Source: Geomonas limicola
GTDB taxonomy: Bacteria > Desulfobacterota > Desulfuromonadia > Geobacterales > Geobacteraceae
DNA length: 64,000 bases
Assembly: GCF_014193675.1 (NCBI RefSeq)
Contig: NZ_BLXZ01000006.1
Location: 186,553-250,552, forward strand
Direction: 5' to 3'
In this document: piece after piece, positions 59,296-64,000 of the stretch
How positions within the stretch are numbered: the stretch's first letter is position 1
Layout: every line of letters starts with the position of its first letter
Made by a program: the position numbers and the translations under genes
Notes under the pieces: model-generated
The model's input: only the letters and a program-made list of their open reading frames with translations
The model's database searches: none
What the model was told of the DNA's origin: nothing

Positions 59296-61596
59296 TCAGG
59301 TCCCTTTCCCGGCGCAAGCGAGCACCGGGCAGCGGGCCAGCGCTGCCGCGCGGTCCTGCACCGGAACCTGCTCCATCAGTAACCCGACGCTTTCGGCAAA
59401 GGCCAGGGCTGCGTCGAGGGCCTGGGGGAGTTCCTCCGGACGCTCCGGCTGCCGTTCGGGAAGGTAGAGCCAGTTGCGGCCCCCCTGCGTGGCATGGAGC
59501 GCCACGGCCACCTGGAACCGCTTTTCCAGAGCCAGGGCGAGGATGTACCCCTGGCAGACCACCGGCGCCTTCCCCTCCGGCGAGAGGCTTGCCACGTTTA
59601 CCGAGCGGTGGAACTGGACCACCCCCTCGGGGGAACGGCAGGTGAGGGAGTCCGCACCGGGCGCGAGCAGGAAGAGCCCGCACCCATCCGTGGCGGCGTC
59701 GTCTGCCGGGAAGAAGTCGTCGTCGGACGAAGCGAGCTGGACGCTCGGCGCGCCACCCCCGCTCCACTGGTACCAGTCGGCAGCCACGCTGGTATGCCGG
59801 TGCGAAAGGGGGGCCTGGTCTTCGTGAGCTTCGGCTCCGGCCGGGGCTTCCCATGCCGGGGAGGGAGTGGGAAACTCGGGGAACTGACAGGCCTCGGGTA
59901 CCTCGTCCTCCTGCCAGGCGTCGAGTTGGGGCAACTCCTCCTCCCGAGCCTCTTGGGACACTTCCACAGGGTCTGCCGGTAGGCTGCTACGTTGCTGGAC
60001 AGGCGCCGCGGGGAGGGCCGGCGGTGCGCTCTCGGTTACCAAAAGCTGCGCGTTCAAGGCCGCCAGTTCCCGCATGAGGGCACGGTTCTCCTGTTCATAA
60101 TGAGAACGCTCGCTCATTGCCAGGTCGAGTGCGGCTTCCAGGTTCGCGAGTTCCGTCGCCTGCTGCTGGCGCTCCGCCAAAAGCTTCTCGACCCGTTTCT
60201 CGAGAGCTCCGGCTCGCACTGTCTCGGCGAGCTGCTCCGCGCCGTGCTGCTGTGCGGTTTCCAGGCTCTGCCGCAGTCGGTCGCATTCTTCGAGGAGCTC
60301 CTGATGCGCCGCGACCGCCAGGTCACGAGCCTCCGTCAACCGGTCGACCTCCGCCCGCAGCACCTGGGCTTCGCCGGTAGCTTTTTCGCGTTTCTTCTCC
60401 AGCTTGTGCAGGTCCTTGGCGGCCTTGCCCTGCAGCCGCGCCTGCCGGGTCGCCTCTTCCTCCGCGACGGCAAGCCGCCCCGCCTGTTCCCGGCAGCTGG
60501 CCTCGCTCTCCTCCAGCTTGCGGCAGAGCGCTTCCTGCTCCTGGCGGCGCTTGGCAAGTTCCTGCTGTGCTGTGACGAGCCGGTTGGACTGCTCCATAAA
60601 TTCCGCCTCGAGCCGGGTGTGACGTGCACCCATCGCTTCGTGAGCGCTCGTCAGTTCGGCAAGCTGCGCTGCGACCTTGCCGAGGGTCTCGCTCTGGGTC
60701 CGCAGTTCCGCCTGTTCATTGGACGAACGCTTGGCGGCGGCCCGCGACGTCTCGCTCATCTGCCGTTTCAGCTGGGCGAGCTCGCGCGCCCCTTGGTCCC
60801 GCTCCTCCTCGGCCCTTTGCAAACGCTCCTGGAGGAGCGCACGTTCTTGTGCCGTCTGGCGCCGGAATTCCTGGTGCTGGTCCGTGACCTGTGCCAGCTC
60901 GGCTTCCAGGGTATCTGCCACTTCCGGTGCCGGTTCGGGTGGGGGTGTGCTGGCAAGCCGGGCCGGTTCGGGTGGGGGGGCGCTGGCAAGTCGGGCAGGT
61001 TCGGGGGAGACGGGGGCCGCAACTGCGACGGGGACGGGGACGGGGACCGGTAACGGCGCGACGAGGGGGGGCTCGTGGTCCGGAGCAGGATCATCAAACG
61101 ACAGGGGCAGTTCGCCCAGTTCGGCGTCCGTCCCGGTAGTATCGGCGGGAGTACTTTTTGCGGCATGGCGGGGTGTCGGGGCGTCTGCCGTGCCGTGGCG
61201 CAAGAGCGCCTGCACTTTGCTCCCCGGGGGGCGCAGGATCTTGATGTTCCGTAGCACCACCTCGCGCATGGCCGGGCTGTAGTTCAGGTTCACCCGCTCC
61301 GGGCAAAACCCCAGACCCTTGGCGAACTCGAGCGCCTCGTCGAGCGTGCGGTGGTACTCGTTTTCCGGTTCCGGGTCGCCGGTGCTGCTATAGACAAAAA
61401 CCTTCTTGTCGGCTGCCACCAGCCCGACGTAGACCTTGACCCCGGCCTGCCTGCGCACCGCACAGATGTAGGCCTCGTGGGCGACCCGTCCCTTGCCGGT
61501 GCGCCGCTCCAGGACCACCGGTGCCGCGCTGAACAGGTCGAGCACGTCGGTCCCGATTGCTTCGATACAACCAATACTGCTGTCCAGGGCCAGCAT
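59296..61596 (-). CDS. Dumbbell-like coiled-coil protein under GEMM riboswitch control
   Basis: This 766-residue protein has no signal peptide. Residues about 25-105 form a small domain (EAYICAVRRQAGVKVYVGLV, then TLDEALEFAKGLGF). A Pro-rich segment with a PPPEPARLAS repeat (about 170-225) and a long coiled coil (about 220-525) follow, then an acidic low-complexity stretch. Residues about 655-748 carry a second copy of the small domain (GYILALALEKRFQVAVAL, then ALDAALAFAESVGL). The two ends therefore look homologous. ATG at 61596 has AGGAGGGGG upstream; a longer frame to 61722 would run through the terminator and is rejected. Function unknown; the cGAMP-type riboswitch suggests surface-linked physiology. 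Confidence 0.85.
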   Translation of the reverse strand: MLALDSSIGCIEAIGTDVLDLFSAAPVVLERRTGKGRVAHEAYICAVRRQAGVKVYVGLVAADKKVFVYSSTGDPEPENEYHRTLDEALEFAKGLGFCPERVNLNYSPAMREVVLRNIKILRPPGSKVQALLRHGTADAPTPRHAAKSTPADTTGTDAELGELPLSFDDPAPDHEPPLVAPLPVPVPVPVAVAAPVSPEPARLASAPPPEPARLASTPPPEPAPEVADTLEAELAQVTDQHQEFRRQTAQERALLQERLQRAEEERDQGARELAQLKRQMSETSRAAAKRSSNEQAELRTQSETLGKVAAQLAELTSAHEAMGARHTRLEAEFMEQSNRLVTAQQELAKRRQEQEALCRKLEESEASCREQAGRLAVAEEEATRQARLQGKAAKDLHKLEKKREKATGEAQVLRAEVDRLTEARDLAVAAHQELLEECDRLRQSLETAQQHGAEQLAETVRAGALEKRVEKLLAERQQQATELANLEAALDLAMSERSHYEQENRALMRELAALNAQLLVTESAPPALPAAPVQQRSSLPADPVEVSQEAREEELPQLDAWQEDEVPEACQFPEFPTPSPAWEAPAGAEAHEDQAPLSHRHTSVAADWYQWSGGGAPSVQLASSDDDFFPADDAATDGCGLFLLAPGADSLTCRSPEGVVQFHRSVNVASLSPEGKAPVVCQGYILALALEKRFQVAVALHATQGGRNWLYLPERQPERPEELPQALDAALAFAESVGLLMEQVPVQDRAAALARCPVLACAGKGT

Positions 61597-61642
61597 ACCC
61601 CCTCCTCGAGGAGCATCTCCTCTGCCAGGGCCGGTACCCGGT

Positions 61643-61685
61643 AAAAAAAAACGGGTTGCCGAAAATGCGATATTTCGGCAACCCG
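61643..61685 (-). terminator. Riboswitch-linked intrinsic terminator (expression platform)
   Basis: On the minus strand CGGGTTGCCGAAA (61685-61673) pairs perfectly with TTTCGGCAACCCG (61664-61652), followed by nine T (61651-61643). Its 5' arm lies inside the 3' part of the riboswitch aptamer, so aptamer closure and terminator formation exclude each other. It lies 46 bases before the start codon of the gene at 61596. Confidence 0.9.
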
Positions 61686-61754
61686 GCTGTCTGCATGAGA
61701 CCCTGTGGGCTTTCCGCCCCACCCTCGCGGATGGTTTAGTATTGTCGTTTATCG
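61668..61754 (-). ncRNA. GEMM-I riboswitch, A20 (GEMM-Ib, 3',3'-cGAMP-type) subclass
   Basis: Read on the minus strand the element has the GEMM core: AAACC (61737-61733), a CCATCC/GGGTGG stem with a GCGA tetraloop (61734-61719), GGGCGGAAAGCC, a short GTCT/AGAC stem and GCCGGGTTGCCG. P1 closes by CGATA (61754-61750) with TATCG (61672-61668). The base aligned with specificity position 20 is A (61740) instead of the G of c-di-GMP aptamers; A20 aptamers prefer 3',3'-cGAMP. The sequence around CAATACTAAACCATCCGCGA closely resembles known Geobacter cGAMP aptamers as I remember them. Ligand binding should free the leader from termination (an ON switch). Confidence 0.9.
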
Positions 61755-61803
61755 GTTGTAGGCCAATGAGGCTCGTGCGCGAGTCTCTTTAATTGGCGAG
61801 GGA

Positions 61804-61831
61804 ACTATAGCAAAATGGCGTAAAATGGCAA
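61804..61831 (-). promoter_or_regulatory. Promoter of the riboswitch-controlled gene
   Basis: Minus strand TTGCCA (61831-61826), 16-base spacer, TATAGT (61809-61804). Predicted start is near 61797, which gives a leader of about 200 nt containing the whole aptamer and terminator. Confidence 0.65.
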
Positions 61832-61944
61832 GGGCGAAATACCCGAGAGGTGGAGCCGAGGCACGGCAAAGTGGCTGAAGTTGCGAGGAGAGGGTGAGGA
61901 GGAACCCGGAAAGGGGAGCGCTGCGTGGACCGGTGAAAACACGA

Positions 61945-61975
61945 AGGCGCCCGGGCCGGTCTGGCTCGGGCGCCT
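61945..61975 (-). terminator. GC-rich terminator hairpin after the OmpA-like lipoprotein gene
   Basis: AGGCGCCCGAGCC on the minus strand pairs with GGCCCGGGCGCCT (one G-U or mismatch) around a five-base loop; a T-rich stretch follows at a distance. It separates the lipoprotein gene from the riboswitch leader. Confidence 0.65.
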
Positions 61976-62005
61976 CATGTGGATACCTGCTACTGCTGAG
62001 GGATA

Positions 62006-62602
62006 CTACTTGGAGACGACCACGAACTCGTCGCGGCGGTTCTGGGCCCGGGCCGCATCGTCGTGGCCGCCAACCGCAGGTTTTTCCTTGCCGTAGCTGA
62101 TAATCGACATCCGTTCTGCCGGGACCCCCAGTGCCTTCAGGTACTTCAGCGCACTGGCGGCGCGGCTTTCGCCCAGCGAGAGGTTGTAATCGTCGGAGCC
62201 GAGTTCGTCGCAGTTACCCTCGATGCGGATCTTCAGGTTGCTCTTCTTGAGAACCTCGGCGTTCTTGGCGAGGCTGGTGCGTGCTGCCGTGGAAAGCGCG
62301 GAGGAGTCGAAGTCGAAGAAGACCTTTTCCAAAAGGTTCTGTACAGTCCCCTGGTCGTTTTTCAGCTCGGCGGCCTTGGCCGGGGTGGGCTGTGCTTCTT
62401 TGATCGAGGTGTCCGGCAGGCGCTCTTCCGCCGGCGCCTTCGCAACGGGTGCCGGGGCTGCCGACTTCGGGGTGCTGGCCGGCTGGGTAGCCGCCGGGGT
62501 GGTCGGGATCATCTGGTCGTGTTTTACGACTTCCTGCTTGGCGCAGCCGGCGCAAAGGGCGGTGGCTGCCAGGCCTAAAAGAACGGATTTGGTGAACGTC
62601 AT
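62006..62602 (-). CDS. Peptidoglycan-associated OmpA-family lipoprotein (Pal-like)
   Basis: This 198-residue protein has a lipoprotein signal (ALCAGCAK), a Pro/Ala-rich linker (about 30-85) and a C-terminal OmpA domain (about 90-198) with VFFDFDSSAL, IEGNCDELGSDDYNLSLGESRA, split as IEGNCDELGSDDYN and LSLGESRA, and NRRDEFVVV. The peptidoglycan-binding Asp and Arg of the NxxLSxxRA type motif are present. It ties the outer membrane to peptidoglycan. ATG at 62602 has AAGGAGAG upstream. It could be the Tol-Pal partner Pal, but no tol genes are adjacent. Confidence 0.88.
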   Translation of the reverse strand: MTFTKSVLLGLAATALCAGCAKQEVVKHDQMIPTTPAATQPASTPKSAAPAPVAKAPAEERLPDTSIKEAQPTPAKAAELKNDQGTVQNLLEKVFFDFDSSALSTAARTSLAKNAEVLKKSNLKIRIEGNCDELGSDDYNLSLGESRAASALKYLKALGVPAERMSIISYGKEKPAVGGHDDAARAQNRRDEFVVVSK

Positions 62603-62686
62603 GGTGCTCTCCTTGAGGTCAGTGTGGTGTTGGGACGTGGCTCTCCCCCAGTCGCAGGGACGGGGGACTGCGGGGGATGCTGCTGG

Positions 62687-63031
62687 CTACGGCCTGACCG
62701 GAGGAGCACGTGCGCTGACCTGGGGAGCTACGGCGCACCGGAACCGGTACTCCGTGGAAAGGAACAGGAGGGCGTAGAAAACCGGCGCTGGCAACTCCGT
62801 GAGGACGTCACAGGGTTCCAGCGGCATCACCAGCTTGGCCCAGGTGGACTTACTGGACTCGCTGGCCGTTTCGATGACAGCGCGCGGTGATGGCTTGGGT
62901 GAGGCAGCTTTGTTGCTGACAGTGGGAAGCCTGAGTCCCAAAAAGAGCAGGAACAGGCAAAGCGGTATGACGTACCAGGCAGCGAGCCTTCTTGTGCGGA
63001 TGACCGTTCGGAATCCAAGCATGACCGTCAT
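62687..63031 (-). CDS. Small single-pass membrane protein, hypothetical
   Basis: This 114-residue frame starts MTVMLGFRTVIRTRRLAA and has one membrane segment (about 20-38, YVIPLCLFLLFLGL), a positive N-terminus and a polar C-terminal part with YALLFLSTEYRFRC. No family is recognised. ATG 63031 is preferred over 63043; neither has a good ribosome binding site. A strong terminator lies 39 bases upstream on the same strand, so transcription might be attenuated. Opposite-strand frames here look like shadows. Confidence 0.5.
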   Translation of the reverse strand: MTVMLGFRTVIRTRRLAAWYVIPLCLFLLFLGLRLPTVSNKAASPKPSPRAVIETASESSKSTWAKLVMPLEPCDVLTELPAPVFYALLFLSTEYRFRCAVAPQVSARAPPVRP

Positions 63032-63069
63032 GATGTACACCAAAAGCGCTCGTTCCGCAACGGTTCTCT

Positions 63070-63118
63070 AAAAAAAACTGGAGCACTGTTAAAGGGGGAA
63101 CTCACCGGCTGCTCCAGT
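63070..63118 (-). terminator. Intrinsic terminator upstream of the small membrane gene
   Basis: Minus strand ACTGGAGCA (63118? to 63110) pairs with TGCTCCAGT (63085-63077) and is followed by eight T. It precedes the only minus-strand gene near it, so it may be an attenuator. Confidence 0.7.
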
Positions 63119-63230
63119 GAGAGAGGCGTTGCCGTTTCAGAGTTGGTTCCCGCAGCCTTACCAAGCTCTAGCCGTACTCGTTCTTTTTTCGACCGGATAG
63201 AGCCCAATGCGGTTGACTTATGGTAGGAGC

Positions 63231-63260
63231 TGCATAGAATCGTATACGGTATCCTGTCAA
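63231..63260 (-). promoter_or_regulatory. Sigma-70-like promoter ahead of the candidate attenuator
   Basis: Minus strand TTGACA (63260-63255), 18-base spacer, TATGCA (63236-63231). A transcript would start near 63224 and meet the terminator about 106 nt later. Confidence 0.4.
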
Positions 63261-63366
63261 CCTTAGTTGGTACTCATTGACGTGGACTCCGGCCAGGGGG
63301 AGAGGGCTGGGGCCCGTTGCGCGACAAGGTTGGCCTCCGAGACTAATCGATGCCAAGGGGATTGCG

Positions 63367-63573
63367 ATGGCAACTATCGAGGTTGACGACAAGGGTTTCA
63401 CCTGCGAGTGCGGCATGCGCAACGAGTACCCGCACTATGTCCAGGAGCACTGGAGTGTGCGCCTGGTCTACTCCTGCTCCTGCCAGCGGCAGTATGTCCT
63501 GTACCGCGGCACGGTCACCAAGACCTCCCGAGAATCCGCGGGCCCCTCCGAAAGCGACGGCTTCGGCGACTAG
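63367..63573 (+). CDS. Small protein with two CxC pairs, putative zinc ribbon
   Basis: This 68-residue protein has CECG near residue 13 and CSCQ near residue 37, two CxC pairs that could bind one zinc or iron ion, in the frame of a short beta hairpin (RLVYSCSCQRQYVLYRG). The tail is Ser/Glu-rich. ATG at 63367 follows AAGGGG. Neighbours give no hint of function. It is not recognised. Confidence 0.65.
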   Translation: MATIEVDDKGFTCECGMRNEYPHYVQEHWSVRLVYSCSCQRQYVLYRGTVTKTSRESAGPSESDGFGD

Positions 63574-63579
63574 CCCGTT

Positions 63580-63609
63580 TCCTTGAACATCCCGAAGGAC
63601 CCTTTTTTT
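63580..63609 (+). terminator. Weak terminator after the CxC protein gene
   Basis: A 5-bp stem (TCCTT/AAGGA) is followed by CCC and seven T. Confidence 0.35.
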
Positions 63610-63732
63610 GCCTCCTTCTTTCTCGTTGGCCGGCCCTTTGCACCGTCGGTTGGCTAGCGGGCCTATCCGCGCCCCGGGGCCCGCTCCCTGCGGGTTCGCG
63701 CCCTTGAACCCTGCCGTTTTTCTGCCAAGTAA

Positions 63733-63747
63733 TTGACGTTGCGTCAA
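63733..63747. promoter_or_regulatory. Dyad TTGACG-TTG-CGTCAA upstream of the last gene
   Basis: A perfect 6-bp dyad with a 3-base centre, 60 bases before the ATG at 63808. It is a possible regulator site; TTGACG could also serve as a -35 element. Confidence 0.4.
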
Positions 63748-63807
63748 AAGTGCCTGCCCCGTCGCGCTTTCCGGAGCGCGAACCCAGGCGATACCAAGGA
63801 ACCACCG

Positions 63808-64000
63808 ATGGCGATTTCTTCCCTGCAGTTCCCGTTACTGTCGAACACGGTCCCCGAGCCCGGGACCACCAGGAAACCTAAGGAAACTGCCGCTTCCTTC
63901 GACACGCTGCTCAGTTCGCTGCACCAGGATGCAGCGCAGGCGTTGCCCGCCAGGCATCAGGCGGCCGCCGATCTGTTCCGGATCGAGATGATGCAGCGCT
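63808..64000 (+). CDS. N-terminal fragment of an unknown protein (3' end outside window)
   Basis: The frame opens at ATG 63808 after AAGGA and is still open at the last base, giving 64 residues. It starts MAISSLQFPLLSNT, then a polar stretch and a helix (FDTLLSSLHQDAAQALPA) and IEMMQR. No signal peptide is seen. The N-terminal look recalls leaders of flagellar or lytic transglycosylase-type proteins in related genomes, but the fragment is too short to decide. Confidence 0.55.
   Translation, partial: MAISSLQFPLLSNTVPEPGTTRKPKETAASFDTLLSSLHQDAAQALPARHQAAADLFRIEMMQR

Larger units (their letters stand above)
63032..63366. other. Intergenic leader with promoter and terminator on the minus strand
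   Basis: Holds a minus-strand promoter candidate (63231-63260) and a terminator (63070-63118) ahead of the gene at 63031. On the plus strand only the ribosome binding site of the gene at 63367 is recognised. Confidence 0.5.

Noticed and set aside
62799..63071. A 90-codon plus-strand frame opposite the small membrane protein
   Set aside because: No ribosome binding site and no features. The opposite strand has a membrane segment with a positive N-terminus.
1..64000. tRNA or rRNA genes
   Set aside because: No T-loop signature (GTTCGAnnC with cloverleaf) or rRNA-like stretch was found on either strand by eye.

Overview
The window looks like chromosome of a Geobacteraceae-type dissimilatory metal reducer (Geobacter, Geomonas or Citrifermentans type). 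The reasons are high G+C, many c-type cytochrome lipoproteins, two porin-cytochrome clusters, many hybrid histidine kinases, and a GEMM riboswitch that closely resembles the 3',3'-cGAMP class typical of Geobacter. The assignment is by gene content; no 16S or other marker gene is present. I see no tRNA, rRNA, CRISPR array, intact insertion sequence or prophage.

Layout. 1-2.8 kb: tail of a multiheme cytochrome, an OFA-family MFS carrier, a YaiI/YqxD protein. 2.8-6.8 kb: signalling genes (HD-GYP response regulator, hybrid kinase). 7.1-12.0 kb: a compact periplasmic nitrate reductase operon on the minus strand (napD-napA-diheme cytochrome-ferredoxin) followed by moeA. 12.6-19.3 kb: a secreted coiled-coil protein, then a partial type VI secretion set (small secreted protein, vgrG, tssE, tssF, tssG). 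19.4-25.4 kb: AraC regulator, a chemoreceptor with a nitrate/nitrite-sensing domain, a MarR/Bcr-CflA efflux pair with two matching operators, and a 12-copy G-rich heptamer repeat. 25.7-33.0 kb: radical SAM protein, a large hybrid kinase with a response regulator, and proC-acyP-thioredoxin-like genes. 34.0-46.8 kb: the first extracellular electron transfer region, with adhesin-like lipoproteins, outer-surface multiheme cytochromes and a porin/pentaheme/multiheme trio. 47-54.3 kb: small envelope proteins, glycerol kinase and glycerol-3-phosphate dehydrogenase flanking a hybrid kinase. 54.8-58.7 kb: a second porin/octaheme/multiheme conduit. 59-64 kb: a 68-aa protein paralogous to one at 48.3 kb, a long coiled-coil protein under riboswitch control, a Pal-like lipoprotein and small genes.

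How the parts fit. The two conduit clusters would carry electrons from the periplasm across the outer membrane to extracellular acceptors. The surface cytochromes are mosaics of each other, and two of them are each preceded by an immunoglobulin-like or carboxypeptidase-regulatory-like lipoprotein. Nitrate respiration (nap, moeA) sits within 11 kb of a NIT-domain chemoreceptor that has a plausible sigma-28 promoter. A perfect FNR/HcpR-type palindrome lies in front of nap, and another lies ahead of the first cytochrome cluster.

The most interesting item is at 61.6-61.8 kb: a GEMM-I riboswitch of the A20 (cGAMP-type) subclass, with a promoter and an overlapping intrinsic terminator. It controls an undescribed 'dumbbell' protein in which a similar domain of roughly 80 residues appears at both ends of a long coiled coil.
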